64,000 bases of DNA from Citrobacter sp. 18056. Lineage in GTDB: Bacteria; Pseudomonadota; Gammaproteobacteria; Enterobacterales; Enterobacteriaceae. A program made the position numbers and the translations under genes. The stretch is taken from contig CACSJR010000014.1 in NCBI GenBank assembly GCA_902706235.1, positions 62,001-126,000 on the forward strand, in the 5' to 3' direction. The notes beneath the pieces were generated by a model. The model was given only the letters and a program-made list of their open reading frames with translations, did not search any database and was not told where the DNA came from. Below, piece after piece: positions 9,026-21,007 of the stretch; the stretch's first letter is position 1, and every line of letters begins with the position of its first letter.

Positions 9026-9102
9026 TGGTGCATCCGGGAGGATTCGAACCTCCGACCGCTCGGTTCGTAGCCGAGTACTCTATCCAGCTGAGCTACGGAT
9101 GC
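9026..9102 (-). tRNA. argV: tRNA-Arg(ACG), copy 1
   Basis: 77-nt cloverleaf with encoded CCA and anticodon ACG. Only three bases separate it from serV, so they are processed from one transcript. Confidence 0.97.
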
Positions 9103-9105
9103 AAA

Positions 9106-9198
9106 TGGCGGTGAGGCGGGGATTCGAACCCCGGATGCAGCTTTTGACCGCATACTCCCTTAGCAGGGGAGCGCCTTCAGCCTCTCGGCCACCTCACC
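9106..9198 (-). tRNA. serV: tRNA-Ser(GCT)
   Basis: 93 nt with the long class-II variable arm, anticodon GCT (reads AGC/AGU), acceptor GGTGAGG/CCTCACC and encoded CCA. It is the first gene of the serV-argVYZQ transcript. Confidence 0.97.
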
Positions 9199-9259
9199 AT
9201 ACGCCTCTTACGAGTGCTTCGAATAACTCGTTAGAGCTCATCGTCGCTGCGTGGCGCAC

Positions 9260-9287
9260 ATATTACTTTCTGGGACTTATAAGTCAA
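9260..9287 (-). promoter_or_regulatory. Promoter of the serV-argVYZQ tRNA operon
   Basis: Minus-strand TTGACT, 16 bases, TAATAT, followed at once by a GC-rich discriminator (GTGCGCC). This is the arrangement expected for a stringently controlled tRNA promoter. Confidence 0.75.
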
Positions 9288-9492
9288 ACAATTTTTCCAG
9301 ACCTTTTATTGTTTGCACACTTCCCGTTCAATTAGCCTGCAAAAACGGCAAAAAGAGCGATTAATCAACACAAAGAGTCAGCGATAACCCGATGAATATC
9401 AGACGGGCAGCAAGGGCTTTCAGCAAAAAACAGGTGATGGATTCAGGGCAAAAACGAAAAACGAAGCGGAAAAACGGAGAAAGCGAGAGGTT

Positions 9493-9517
9493 GCGTCTCA
9501 CCGGGCAGTGAGACGCG
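9493..9517 (-). terminator. Hairpin after csrA
   Basis: A 9-bp perfect stem GCGTCTCAC/GTGAGACGC lies seven bases past the csrA stop. It lacks a T run, so it may be a Rho-dependent or processing hairpin rather than a full terminator. Confidence 0.5.
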
Positions 9518-9523
9518 GGAATA

Positions 9524-9709
9524 TTAGTAACTGGACTGCTGTGATTTTTCAGCCTGGATACGCTGGTAGATCTCTTCACGATGGACAGAGACTTCTTTAG
9601 GGGCGTTTACGCCGATGCGTACCTGGTTGCCCTTCACCCCTAAAACTGTCACGGTGACCTCATCTCCAATCATGAGGGTTTCACCAACTCGACGAGTCAG
9701 AATCAGCAT
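9524..9709 (-). CDS. csrA: Carbon storage regulator CsrA
   Basis: Homodimeric RNA-binding protein that blocks or stabilises mRNAs by binding GGA motifs, controlling glycogen, motility and biofilm; antagonised by CsrB/C sRNAs. The 61-aa sequence begins [18 protein letters not shown] and ends EKSQQSSY, essentially the E. coli protein. The RNA-contacting Leu4 and Arg44 surfaces are present. An AAGGAG ribosome site precedes the ATG. Located between alaS and serV as in E. coli. Confidence 0.99.
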
Positions 9710-9948
9710 TCTTTGCTCCTTGAAAGATTAAAAGAGTCGGGTCTCTTGTATCCCGGCATTATCCATCACATAACGCCAAAAAGTAAGCGATGACAAACAC
9801 GTAAACGTGTAAGCAGTCACGGCATTACATTCTGTTAAACGTAAGTTTAGCCGATTTACACAATTTCAACCTGACTTTATCGTTGTCAGTCTTGCTATTG
9901 CAAGGCGCTAAAACCGCATGGTTAAAGCGCCCGCCGCGTTTATTGTTA

Positions 9949-12576
9949 TTACAGTTTTGCGCTGACCCAGTCTTTTACGCTGGCCAGTGCGGCCGGGAGA
10001 GCCGCTGCATCCGTACCACCGGCTTGCGCCATATCAGGACGACCGCCCCCTTTGCCGCCCACCTGCTGAGCGACCATACCAATCAGTTCCCCTGCCTTCA
10101 CACGGTCAGTCACATCCTTAGAGACTCCCGCAATCAGAGAAACCTTATCGTCTGCGACCGTAGCCAGTACCACAATTGTAGAACCCAACTGGTTCTTCAG
10201 ATCGTCGACCATAGTACGCAGCATCTTCGGTTCAACGCCAGTAAGTTCACTCACCAGCAGTTTCACGCCATTGATTTCTTCAGCTTTGCTGGAGAGGTTT
10301 GCACTCTCCTGCGCGGCAGCCTGCTCTTTCAGTTGCTGCAGCTCTTTTTCCAGCTGACGGGTGCGTTCAAGGACAGAACGGACCTTTTCAGTCAGGTTAT
10401 GGCTGTCGCCTTTAACCAAATGCGCCACATCGTCAAGCACATCGCTCTGCGCATGCAGAGTGGCAATCGCACCTTCACCGGTCACCGCTTCGATACGACG
10501 CACGCCTGCCGCAGTACCGGATTCAGAAGTGATACGGAACAGGCCGATATCGCCAGTACGTTTAGCATGTGTACCGCCGCACAACTCGGTAGAGAAATCA
10601 CCCATGCTGAGGACGCGCACCCGCTCATCATATTTCTCGCCGAACAGCGCCATTGCGCCTTTCGCTTTCGCGTCTTCCAGTTCCATGACGTTGGTTTCGA
10701 TAGGCAGGTTGCGACGGATCTGGGCATTAACCAGGTCCTCTACCGCGCGGATCTCTTCCGGTTTCATGGCTTCGGAATGTGAGAAGTCAAAGCGCAGCGC
10801 TTTGTCATTCACCAGGGAACCTTTCTGCGCAACGTGGGTGCCGAGCACCTGGCGCAGCGCCGCGTGCATCAGGTGCGTCGCGGAGTGGTTCAGCAGAATA
10901 CGAGCCCGGCGAGCTTCATCCACGTCAGCCTGTACCGCGTCGCCCACTTTCAGGGAACCGCTGTTGAGCGTGCCGAGATGACCAATGGCCTGGCCGTATT
11001 TCTGCGTGTCACTGACGCTGAAGGCACAGCCTGCGCCTTTCAGTTCGCCTTTATCACCGACCTGGCCGCCAGATTCTGCATAGAATGGCGTCTGGTCCAG
11101 AACGACAACCGCATTCTGACCCGCAGCGATAGCGTCAACGGCTTTACCGTCTACGAACAGCGCGGTCACTTTCGCGTTCAGCTCCAGATGGTCGTAACCT
11201 TTAAATTCAGAAGCGCCGTCAACGCGGATCATCGCGTTGTAGTCTGCGCCAAAACCGCTGGATTCACGCGCACGACGGCGCTGCTCTTCCATTGCGGCTT
11301 CGAAGCCTGCTTCATCAACTTTGAGATTACGCTCACGGCAAACGTCCGCCGTCAGGTCAACCGGGAAGCCGTAGGTGTCATACAGACGGAAAGCGGTTTC
11401 GCCATCCAGCGTATCGCCTTTCAGCTTCGACAATTCTTCGTCCAGTAGAGCCAGACCACGCTCAAGCGTACGGGCAAACTGCTCTTCTTCGGTTTTCAGC
11501 ACCTGCTCAACCTGAGCCTGCTGCCGCTTCAGTTCTTCGCCTGCAGAACCCATCACACCGACCAACGGGCCAACCAGTTTCCAGAAGAAGCTCTCTTTTG
11601 CACCAAGCATGTTACCGTGACGAACAGCGCGACGAATGATACGTCGCAGCACGTAGCCACGGTTTTCATTCGACGGGATAACGCCATCGGCAATCAGGAA
11701 CGCACATGAACGAATGTGGTCCGCGATCACGCGCAGAGATTTGTTGCTGAGATCAGTCGCACCGGTCTCTTTCGCCACGGACTGAATCAGGGTGCGGAAC
11801 AGGTCGATATCATAGTTGGAGTTCACGTGCTGCAGCACAGCCGCGATACGTTCCAGGCCCATACCGGTATCAACAGACGGCTTCGGCAGTGGTTCCATCG
11901 TGCCATCGGCCTGACGGTTGAACTGCATGAAGACGATGTTCCAGATCTCAATGTAACGGTCGCCGTCTTCTTCCGGACTTCCCGGAGGGCCGCCCCAAAT
12001 GTGATCGCCGTGATCGAAGAAGATTTCGGTACACGGACCGCACGGACCGGTGTCACCCATCTGCCAGAAGTTATCTGAGGCATACGGCGCACCTTTGTTG
12101 TCGCCGATACGGATAATACGTTCACGCGGAACGCCCACTTCGTTGGCCCAGATGTCGAATGCTTCGTCATCGGTTTCATACACGGTGACCCACAGACGCT
12201 CTTTTGGCAGCGCAAACCAGTTCTCACCGGTCAGCAGCTCCCAGGCGTACTGGATAGCATCATGTTTGAAGTAGTCGCCGAAGCTGAAGTTGCCCAGCAT
12301 TTCAAAGAAAGTATGGTGACGCGCAGTGTAACCGACGTTTTCCAGATCGTTGTGCTTACCGCCCGCACGTACGCAGCGCTGCGAAGTAGTCGCGCGGGAA
12401 TAATTACGCTTGTCGAGACCAAGGAACACGTCCTTGAACTGGTTCATCCCGGCGTTGGTAAACAGCAGAGTCGGGTCGTTGTTTGGCACCAGGGAGCTGC
12501 TAGCAACTACCTGATGTCCCTTGCTATGGAAAAAGTCGAGAAACGCCTGACGGATCTCAGCGGTGCTCTTGCTCAT
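9949..12576 (-). CDS. alaS: Alanyl-tRNA synthetase
   Basis: Class-II aminoacyl-tRNA synthetase charging tRNA-Ala, with editing of mischarged Ser and Gly. 875 aa. Domains in order: catalytic (1-~460, starting [18 protein letters not shown], with motif 3 [12 protein letters not shown]), editing with zinc ligands [12 protein letters not shown] and [15 protein letters not shown] (~560-670), then the C-Ala oligomerisation/tRNA domain ([15 protein letters not shown] near the end). Monocistronic with a clear gap to recX. Confidence 0.99.
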   Translation of the reverse strand: MSKSTAEIRQAFLDFFHSKGHQVVASSSLVPNNDPTLLFTNAGMNQFKDVFLGLDKRNYSRATTSQRCVRAGGKHNDLENVGYTARHHTFFEMLGNFSFGDYFKHDAIQYAWELLTGENWFALPKERLWVTVYETDDEAFDIWANEVGVPRERIIRIGDNKGAPYASDNFWQMGDTGPCGPCTEIFFDHGDHIWGGPPGSPEEDGDRYIEIWNIVFMQFNRQADGTMEPLPKPSVDTGMGLERIAAVLQHVNSNYDIDLFRTLIQSVAKETGATDLSNKSLRVIADHIRSCAFLIADGVIPSNENRGYVLRRIIRRAVRHGNMLGAKESFFWKLVGPLVGVMGSAGEELKRQQAQVEQVLKTEEEQFARTLERGLALLDEELSKLKGDTLDGETAFRLYDTYGFPVDLTADVCRERNLKVDEAGFEAAMEEQRRRARESSGFGADYNAMIRVDGASEFKGYDHLELNAKVTALFVDGKAVDAIAAGQNAVVVLDQTPFYAESGGQVGDKGELKGAGCAFSVSDTQKYGQAIGHLGTLNSGSLKVGDAVQADVDEARRARILLNHSATHLMHAALRQVLGTHVAQKGSLVNDKALRFDFSHSEAMKPEEIRAVEDLVNAQIRRNLPIETNVMELEDAKAKGAMALFGEKYDERVRVLSMGDFSTELCGGTHAKRTGDIGLFRITSESGTAAGVRRIEAVTGEGAIATLHAQSDVLDDVAHLVKGDSHNLTEKVRSVLERTRQLEKELQQLKEQAAAQESANLSSKAEEINGVKLLVSELTGVEPKMLRTMVDDLKNQLGSTIVVLATVADDKVSLIAGVSKDVTDRVKAGELIGMVAQQVGGKGGGRPDMAQAGGTDAAALPAALASVKDWVSAKL

Positions 12577-12707
12577 AATTATCCTGGAATCACGCTAACG
12601 GATTGTTGCAGGCCGCAACTGAACAGTTTTTACACAGTCAGGCGACCTGGCGGAAAAAGTGGGAATAAGATAAGTTTTCTTGGGAGGGAAGTAAAATACC
12701 GAGTGAC

Positions 12708-13208
12708 TCAGTCGGCAAAATTTCGCCAAATTTGCTGGATATCTTCCATAAGATAACCCCGGTTAAGTAGAAATCTCTGCACCTTCACTTTTTCGGCAAA
12801 AACAGTGGGAAGAGGTTCACCGTATTTTCGCTGCGCCTGCTCACGGGCAAGTTCCATCCAGTCAATTTCACACTCATACATGGCCTGATCGATATCCGTT
12901 CGGCCAATGCCTTTTTGGTTCAATTCCTGGCGAATGCGCGCCGGACCATAACCCTTGCGACCACGGCTGGCGATGAACTGTCGGGTGAAGCGTGCATCAT
13001 CCAGATAGTTGCTTTCTATACACCAGGCAACGACCTTATCCACCTCTTCCGGCGGTGCGTCGATGGGTTCCGGCCCCTTTTTGGTCAGCACTGGCGCCAC
13101 CAGCTTTCGCCGTAGCTCTTTTTCACTGTGATCGCGCATTGCCAGGATGCGAATCGCCCTGTCCAGCAGACGGGCATAAGCGGAACGACGCGGTGAGCTT
13201 TCAGTCAT
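12708..13208 (-). CDS. recX: RecX, regulator of RecA
   Basis: Small helical-repeat protein that caps RecA filaments and inhibits their extension. 166 aa, the E. coli length. Conserved segments [16 protein letters not shown]-like near residue 25 and [19 protein letters not shown] near 90 are visible. It follows recA after 149 bases that include the recA terminator, so it is expressed by limited read-through within the SOS regulon. Confidence 0.95.
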   Translation of the reverse strand: MTESSPRRSAYARLLDRAIRILAMRDHSEKELRRKLVAPVLTKKGPEPIDAPPEEVDKVVAWCIESNYLDDARFTRQFIASRGRKGYGPARIRQELNQKGIGRTDIDQAMYECEIDWMELAREQAQRKYGEPLPTVFAEKVKVQRFLLNRGYLMEDIQQIWRNFAD

Positions 13209-13251
13209 ATCTGGCCCTTAATAACTGCAAAATTTGAGCGGGATGAAAAAG

Positions 13252-13279
13252 CAAAAGGGCCGCATCAGCAGCCCTTTAT
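13252..13279 (-). terminator. Terminator between recA and recX
   Basis: Minus-strand stem AAAGGGC/GCCCTTT with a short loop followed by a T-rich tract, about 80 bases after the recA stop. The 55 bases between it and recA include the CGTCATACTTCAAGTTG motif that recurs in many enterobacterial intergenic regions. Confidence 0.75.
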
Positions 13280-13357
13280 CATTTCAACAGTGATACCCGT
13301 CATACTTCAAGTTGTGGCTGCCGTGGCGTGCCTGTAACTCGCATTATTTAGGATAAA

Positions 13358-14489
<1,132 letters not shown>

Positions 14490-14493
<4 letters not shown>

Positions 14494-14987
14494 GTGTTTT
14501 GTAGAAATTGTTGCCACAGCAGTTGCAAGGCATAAGCCGTAGCCTGACGGCGCACGGCTTCGCGGTCTCCTGCGAAGCATTCCTGGTAAGTAAAGCCTTG
14601 TCCATTCGCACAGGCCAGGCCAAACCATACCGTGCCAACAGGCTTTTCTTTGCTGCCACCATCGGGCCCGGCGATGCCGCTCACGGAGAGCGCATAGGTG
14701 GCGCGTGCCGCGCGCAGTGCACCAATCGCCATTTCGACCACCACCGGTTCACTGACCGCACCATGGTTCAATAATGTCTCTTCGCGCACGCCAATCATCT
14801 GGGATTTCGCTTCGTTGCTGTAGGTGACAAACCCCCGTTCAAACCAGGCTGAACTGCCCGATATATCGGTCAGAACTTTGGCAATCCAGCCCCCGGTGCA
14901 GGATTCCGCCGTGGTGACGGTCGCCCCCTGCGCCTTCAGCGCCAGTCCAACTTCTTCGCTGAAGGCCATCAATTCACTGTCGGTCAT
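14490..14987 (-). CDS. pncC: Nicotinamide-nucleotide amidase PncC
   Basis: Deamidates nicotinamide mononucleotide to nicotinate mononucleotide in the pyridine nucleotide salvage cycle (CinA C-terminal family; formerly ygaD). I chose the third of three consecutive ATG codons, giving 165 aa starting MTDSELM as in E. coli. The signature TVTTAESCTGGWIAK carries the catalytic Ser/Lys region, and SVSGIAGPDGGSKEKPVGTV the substrate site. The stop codon abuts the LexA box of recA. Confidence 0.95.
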
Positions 14988-15124
14988 CATCATCGCTCGC
15001 CGCCTGAAAAAGATGTTCAACAAGATACCATTTTCTTTCGCAGGAGGGAGATGAGGTGACAATTTTACGAGGACGCTTCAGAAAAATCGTGCAGCGCCCC
15101 GGGCTACCGGAGCGCTTATCAGAA

Positions 15125-16003
15125 TTACTTCATACTATTGGCGAGAGATTCCACATTATGACGCAGCATTTTGACGTAGCTGTCAGCGACACCGCCTGGT
15201 TTCGACAGCGCCTCAGGATAGAGTTCGCCGCCAGGCTGTGCACCGGTTGCCGTCGCAATTTGTTTTACCAGACGCGGATCGAGCTGGTTCTCCATAAACC
15301 AGGTATGCACGCCATCGGCTTTAATCTGATTGATGAGCGCGCCAACCTGTGCCGCGCTGGCTTCACTTTCTGACGACAGCCCCTGAGGCGCCATGAACGT
15401 CACACCGTAAGCCCGACCGAAATAACCAAACGCGTCGTGACTGGTCAGCACTTTACGCTTTGCGAGTGGAATAGCGTTGAAACGAGCCTTCGCCCAACCG
15501 TCAACTTCCTGCAACTGAGCGATGTATTTCTGCCCGCTGGCATTGAGAGCGGCTTCATCCTGCGGGTCCGCTTTCACCAGCCCCGCCAGAATATTTTGTG
15601 CATACAGCGCCCCGTTGGCCGCACTGTTCCACGCATGTGGGTCAGTCACGGTTTTACCGTCTTCATCCAGCGTTTGCGTTTTCACCCCTTCCGACGCCAC
15701 GACCAGCTTGCCTTTAAACCCTGACGCCTTCACCAGCCTGTCCAGCCAGCCTTCAAGCCCAAGACCGTTGACCACCACCACGTCGGCCTTGCTCAACAGC
15801 ACACTGTCTTTGGGCGAAGGCTCGAAGGTGTGCGGATCGCCATCCGGCCCGACCAGCGTATCGACGTGGACGTGCTCACCCCCAACCTGCTGAACCATGT
15901 CGCCGAGCACTGAAAAGCTCGTCACCACGTTCAGCGTTTTCGCCATTGCGCCCTGCGAAAGCGCCCCCAGCGCAAGCGCCAGAATCAATCCCGTTCTTTT
16001 CAT
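15125..16003 (-). CDS. Metal (probably zinc) ABC transporter substrate-binding protein
   Basis: Periplasmic cluster A-I (TroA/ZnuA) metallochaperone. The signal peptide MKRTGLILALALGALSQG ends AMA|K. Metal ligands of the family are visible: His in DGDPHTFEPSP, His in TDPHAWNS, His in LTSHDAFGYFGRAYG, and an acidic residue in FMENQLDPR. It lacks the His-rich loop of E. coli ZnuA, so the handling of metal differs. Two adjacent ATG codons exist; AAGGGG fits the second (292 aa). It is the last gene of the operon, 14 bases after the permease. The Zur-like operator upstream argues for zinc; the sequence alone cannot exclude manganese. Confidence 0.9.
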   Translation of the reverse strand: MKRTGLILALALGALSQGAMAKTLNVVTSFSVLGDMVQQVGGEHVHVDTLVGPDGDPHTFEPSPKDSVLLSKADVVVVNGLGLEGWLDRLVKASGFKGKLVVASEGVKTQTLDEDGKTVTDPHAWNSAANGALYAQNILAGLVKADPQDEAALNASGQKYIAQLQEVDGWAKARFNAIPLAKRKVLTSHDAFGYFGRAYGVTFMAPQGLSSESEASAAQVGALINQIKADGVHTWFMENQLDPRLVKQIATATGAQPGGELYPEALSKPGGVADSYVKMLRHNVESLANSMK

Positions 16004-16017
16004 CATTTCCCCTTGCG

Positions 16018-16878
16018 TTAAAAAAGCGCTCGCAGGCTGAAAGCCAGCCGGCTGCGCGTGCCAAAAAATATCGAAATGAAAAACAGTCCGCTGGCGGTCA
16101 ACACGATTGACGGCCCTGCAGGTAAATTGGCCGACCACGACAGGCTTAAGCCGAGCCAGGCGCAGAACGCGCCGCTGACCGCCGCGAACAGTAAAATACC
16201 GGGCAGGGTTTGCGCCCAGCAGCGCGCGGCGATGGCGGGTAGCATCATGACACCGACCGCCATCAGCGTGCCGAGCACCTGAAAGCCCGCCACCAGGTTG
16301 ATAACCAGCAGCGCCAGAAACAGCCCGTGCAACAGCGGCGGCAAACGGCGGTCATTGACTTCCAGCCACGCGCTGTCAAAGGCCTCACTGACCAGCCCGC
16401 GATAAAGCAACGCCATGACCACCAGTGTCAGGCTGGCTACGCCGGAGACAAACAGCGCCGCATCGTTGTCGACCGCCAGAATCGAACCAAACAGTAGATG
16501 CAGTAGATCTACGCTAGAGCCGCGCAGGGACACGAGGGTGACGCCCAGCGCCAGCGAGCCGAGGTAGAATCCGGCAAAGCTGGCATCCTCCTTTAGCGGC
16601 GTGCGGCGACTGACCCAACCGGCAACCAGCGCGACAGCAATCCCGGCAATAAACCCACCGATAGTCATCGCCAGCAGCGACATTCCGCTCAGCAGATACC
16701 CCACCGCGACGCCGGGTAAAATCGCGTGAGACAGCGCATCGCCCATCAGGCTCATCCGGCGCAGTAAGAGGAAAACGCCGAGCATCGTGGTACTGACCGA
16801 CAGCGCCAGGCACACAACCAGCGCGCGACGCATAAAGCCAAATTCGATAAAAGGCTGAAAGAAGGTGTGCCAGATCAT
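16018..16878 (-). CDS. Metal ABC transporter permease (ABC-3 family)
   Basis: Integral membrane subunit of 286 aa with about eight or nine hydrophobic helices, of the ZnuB/SitC/TroC family. Typical segments are LVVCLALSVSTTMLGVFLLLRR, SLMGDALSHAILPGVAVGYL (the ATPase-coupling loop) and TLMAVGVMMLPAIAARCW. Its start overlaps the ATPase gene stop by four bases. It forms the transmembrane channel with the neighbouring ATPase and binding protein. Confidence 0.92.
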   Translation of the reverse strand: MIWHTFFQPFIEFGFMRRALVVCLALSVSTTMLGVFLLLRRMSLMGDALSHAILPGVAVGYLLSGMSLLAMTIGGFIAGIAVALVAGWVSRRTPLKEDASFAGFYLGSLALGVTLVSLRGSSVDLLHLLFGSILAVDNDAALFVSGVASLTLVVMALLYRGLVSEAFDSAWLEVNDRRLPPLLHGLFLALLVINLVAGFQVLGTLMAVGVMMLPAIAARCWAQTLPGILLFAAVSGAFCAWLGLSLSWSANLPAGPSIVLTASGLFFISIFFGTRSRLAFSLRALF

Positions 16879-17552
16879 GCTCGCCTCTCGTGGTCGAAGG
16901 CCGCCAGAATGGTGGGCGTGTTACCCCAGCGAGCGTGCTGTGATTCCAGCAACAGTGTTTCCGGAAAGTGACGGGCCACGCGGAGATTGTCGTGCAGCAC
17001 GGCGAGCACGGTTTGCCCTTCGCGATGCATTTCAAGAATCAGCTCCATGAGCACCTGGCTGGTTGCTTCATCGATTCCGGTGAACGGTTCATCCAGCATC
17101 ACCAGCGGCGCCTGCTGAACCAGCACTCTTGCGAACAGCATCCGCTGAAACTGGCCGCCGGAAAGCGCTTCAATGGGCGACGTACCAAGCGATGAGAGCC
17201 CTACCCTTTCCAGTGCCGAGGCAATTCCGCGGCGCATTTCAGCATTGAGACCGCGAAACAGCGAAACGCGCGGCCATGCGCCCTGGCTCACCACGTCATA
17301 GACGCTCAACGGAAATTGCGATTCCAGCGCGTGACGCTGTGCCAGCCAGCCAATCACCGGGCGCGGTCCATGCCAGCGCAGCCTCCCGCTGACCGGAGGA
17401 ATAAATCCCGCCAGCGTTTTCAATAATGTGGATTTACCGCAGCCGTTAACACCGACGATCGCCGTCAGCGAACCGGTCTCAATCGTGCCGCAGAGCGTGG
17501 GGGTAATAGCCAGGCGATCGTAACCCGCCACCAGATGGTCGAGTTCAATCAT
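16875..17552 (-). CDS. Metal ABC transporter ATP-binding protein
   Basis: ABC ATPase of 225 aa from the chosen start MIELDHLVAGY. Walker A is GVNGCGKSTLL, the signature is LSGGQFQRMLFARVL, Walker B is PLVMLDEPFTGID and the switch His is in LAVLHDN. The ATG overlaps the stop of a 36-codon upstream reading frame (ATGA), which explains the weak ribosome site of its own. Couples to the downstream permease and binding protein for metal uptake. Confidence 0.92.
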   Translation of the reverse strand: MIELDHLVAGYDRLAITPTLCGTIETGSLTAIVGVNGCGKSTLLKTLAGFIPPVSGRLRWHGPRPVIGWLAQRHALESQFPLSVYDVVSQGAWPRVSLFRGLNAEMRRGIASALERVGLSSLGTSPIEALSGGQFQRMLFARVLVQQAPLVMLDEPFTGIDEATSQVLMELILEMHREGQTVLAVLHDNLRVARHFPETLLLESQHARWGNTPTILAAFDHERRA

Positions 17553-17659
17553 GGGAGTGCCACCGCCCAGCAGGTCGCCAGCCACAGCATGGCCAGTACA
17601 ACCAGAGCCAAAGCCAGCCGCAGCAGGCCGGAGGCGTTAAAAAGGGAAAAGGGAATCAT
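17549..17659 (-). CDS. 36-aa single-pass membrane microprotein
   Basis: A short frame leading the metal ABC operon, with a good GAGG ribosome site six bases before its ATG. It encodes MIPFSLFN followed by an almost uninterrupted hydrophobic stretch (about residues 10-34, rich in Leu, Ala, Val, Trp) ending in LP-stop, a likely single transmembrane helix. Its TGA overlaps the ATPase gene ATG, so translation is probably coupled. It sits 13 bases after the Zur-like palindrome and is therefore the first gene of the transcript. I do not recognise it. It could be a transporter accessory peptide or simply a leader that drives ATPase translation. Confidence 0.65.
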   Translation of the reverse strand: MIPFSLFNASGLLRLALALVVLAMLWLATCWAVALP

Positions 17660-17671
17660 CGTCAACCTCAA

Positions 17672-17687
17672 TTATGTTATAACATAA
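17672..17687 (-). promoter_or_regulatory. Zur-type operator
   Basis: A perfect 16-bp palindrome TTATGTTATAACATAA just upstream of the operon's first start codon. It matches the ATGTTATA-TATAACAT core of enterobacterial Zur boxes and should cover the -10/start region, giving repression when zinc is sufficient. Confidence 0.8.
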
Positions 17688-17786
17688 CAATAATGAGATT
17701 AACGAAAGTTGTAAATCTGCGTCTGACGTTGGGCCTGTATCGAAATGTTTCAGACACCCCTCCCGCAGGAGGGGATATCGGCAGGA

Positions 17787-18866
17787 TTACTGCTGAGCGC
17801 GCGCCGCTGCCACTGCCTGGCCAAGCTGCCAGACTGCCATTGCGTAGTGCGTACTGTGGTTGTAGCGGGTGATGGTGTAGAAGTTCGGCAAGCCGTACCA
17901 GTACTCATACCCGGTGCCCACGTCGAGGCGTAACAGGCTCGCCTGCTGGTGATCGCCCAGCGACTGAGTCGGCGACAATCCTGCGGCTGAAAGCTGTGAA
18001 ACACTGTAGTTCGTTTTGAAACCGTTATCCAGGCCTGGCGCCTGGCCCGCGGCTGGCACCGCAACCTGATCGCCCTTCACCCAGCCATGCTGTTTGAAGT
18101 AGTTGGCTACGCTGCCGATCGCATCGTCCGGATCCCACAGATTGATGTGGCCGTCGCCGTTGAAGTCCACGGCGTACTGCTTATAGGACGACGGCATAAA
18201 CTGACCGTAGCCCATCGCACCAGCAAACGAGCCTTTCAGATCCAGCGGATCGTCCTGCTCGTCGCGCGCCATCAACAGGAAGGTTTCCAGCTCACCGGAG
18301 AAGTACTTCGCCCGACGCGGATAGTTGAATGACAGCGTCGCCAGCGCATCCAGAATGCGGGTTTTGCCCATCACGCGACCCCAGCGGGTTTCAACGCCGA
18401 TAATGCCAATGATAATTTCCGGTGGTACGCCGTACACCTGCCAGGCGCGGGTCAGTGCGTCCTGATGTTCATTCCAGAACATGACGCCGTTTTGCACATT
18501 GTCCGGGGTAATAAACTGTTTGCGATAGCGCAGCCAGGCGCCGTTTGGTCCGGTAGGAACCTGCGCCGTCGGTGCCTGACGGTCCATCAGACGCAGAACG
18601 TAATCAAGACGTTTGGCCTGAGAGAGAATTTCATGCAGTTGTTGGCGGTCAAAGCCATGCTTACTGACCATCGAATCGATGAACTGATTCGCCGCCGCGT
18701 TGTTGGCGAAGTCGCCGCCCATCAGGGTCGTATTATGCTGCGGCTCCAACAGGAACCCGCCAGAGGTATTCGCCGTGGTCGGCGCTTCGGCGGTTTTCGG
18801 TTTGCTGCTACAGGCAGCAACCAGCACGCAGAGCGGGAGTAAGGTCAGGTAACGACGCTTCAACAT
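17787..18866 (-). CDS. mltB: Membrane-bound lytic murein transglycosylase B
   Basis: Outer-membrane lipoprotein that cleaves peptidoglycan glycan strands to 1,6-anhydro-muropeptides. The signal peptide ends in lipobox LVAAC, with acylation at Cys19. The catalytic domain contains GIIGVETRWGRVMG with the catalytic Glu, then GAMGYGQFMPSSYKQYAVDF and FNGDGHINLWDPDDAIGSVANYF. 359 aa, close to the E. coli length. Lies between the metal ABC operon and the divergent srl operon. A stem CCCCTCC/GGAGGGG at 17756-17773 follows the stop. Confidence 0.97.
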   Translation of the reverse strand: MLKRRYLTLLPLCVLVAACSSKPKTAEAPTTANTSGGFLLEPQHNTTLMGGDFANNAAANQFIDSMVSKHGFDRQQLHEILSQAKRLDYVLRLMDRQAPTAQVPTGPNGAWLRYRKQFITPDNVQNGVMFWNEHQDALTRAWQVYGVPPEIIIGIIGVETRWGRVMGKTRILDALATLSFNYPRRAKYFSGELETFLLMARDEQDDPLDLKGSFAGAMGYGQFMPSSYKQYAVDFNGDGHINLWDPDDAIGSVANYFKQHGWVKGDQVAVPAAGQAPGLDNGFKTNYSVSQLSAAGLSPTQSLGDHQQASLLRLDVGTGYEYWYGLPNFYTITRYNHSTHYAMAVWQLGQAVAAARAQQ

Positions 18867-18987
18867 GTGACATCCATTTAGCTAATTCGGCAGAGATAAA
18901 TATGGTAAAGCATCCCTGACCTCACAAGGAAGCGCTACCTGAGGTTAAAAAAAATCTTTCTTCAGTTTCTCTCTCACCTCACACAAA

Positions 18988-20617
<1,630 letters not shown>

Positions 20618-20629
20618 GAGGTGCCCCTG

Positions 20630-20992
20630 ATGACCGTGATTTACCAGACCACCATTACCCGCATCGGCCAGAGCGCGCCCGACGCGTTGAGCGACAAGAT
20701 GCTCATCACCTTTCGCGAAGGCGCCCCGGCGGATATCGAAGAGTTTTGTTTTATTCACTGCCACGGCGAGCTGAAAGGCGCATTGCGGCCCGGCAGTCAG
20801 CTTGAGCTTGACGACGTGTGCTACCCGGTCACCGCTGTTGGCGATGTGGCCGAGCAGAACCTACGTGAGCTGGGACATATCACCCTGCGTTTTGATGGAC
20901 AGACCGAAGCCGAGTATCCCGGGACGGTGCACGTTACCGGCCCCGTACCCGAGGCGCTTCACACTGGCTGCACAGTAAAATTCGTTGTGTAA
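20630..20992 (+). CDS. srlB: PTS glucitol/sorbitol transporter subunit IIA
   Basis: Cytoplasmic EIIA of 120 aa, phosphorylated by HPr on the His in FIHCHGELKGAL and passing phosphate to SrlE. I start at ATG 20630 (MTVIYQTTITRIG, as in E. coli) rather than the in-frame GTG at 20621, since AGAGG sits at proper distance from the ATG. Confidence 0.95.
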   Translation: MTVIYQTTITRIGQSAPDALSDKMLITFREGAPADIEEFCFIHCHGELKGALRPGSQLELDDVCYPVTAVGDVAEQNLRELGHITLRFDGQTEAEYPGTVHVTGPVPEALHTGCTVKFVV

Positions 20993-21007
20993 TTTAAGGA
21001 GAAAATC

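Larger units (their letters stand above)
9199..9523 (-). other. serV leader and csrA–serV intergenic region
   Basis: No gene seen. It holds the tRNA operon promoter at 9260-9287, a short leader before serV, and the csrA trailer hairpin near 9493-9517. Confidence 0.7.

Noticed and set aside
8050-9153. Overlapping reading frames of 60-179 codons on both strands
   Set aside because: They are translations of the repeated tRNA-Arg genes and spacers; similar peptides recur with the repeat.
9883-12274. Long plus-strand frames (up to 299 codons) opposite alaS
   Set aside because: Shadows of the highly biased alaS coding sequence, without ribosome sites or family matches.
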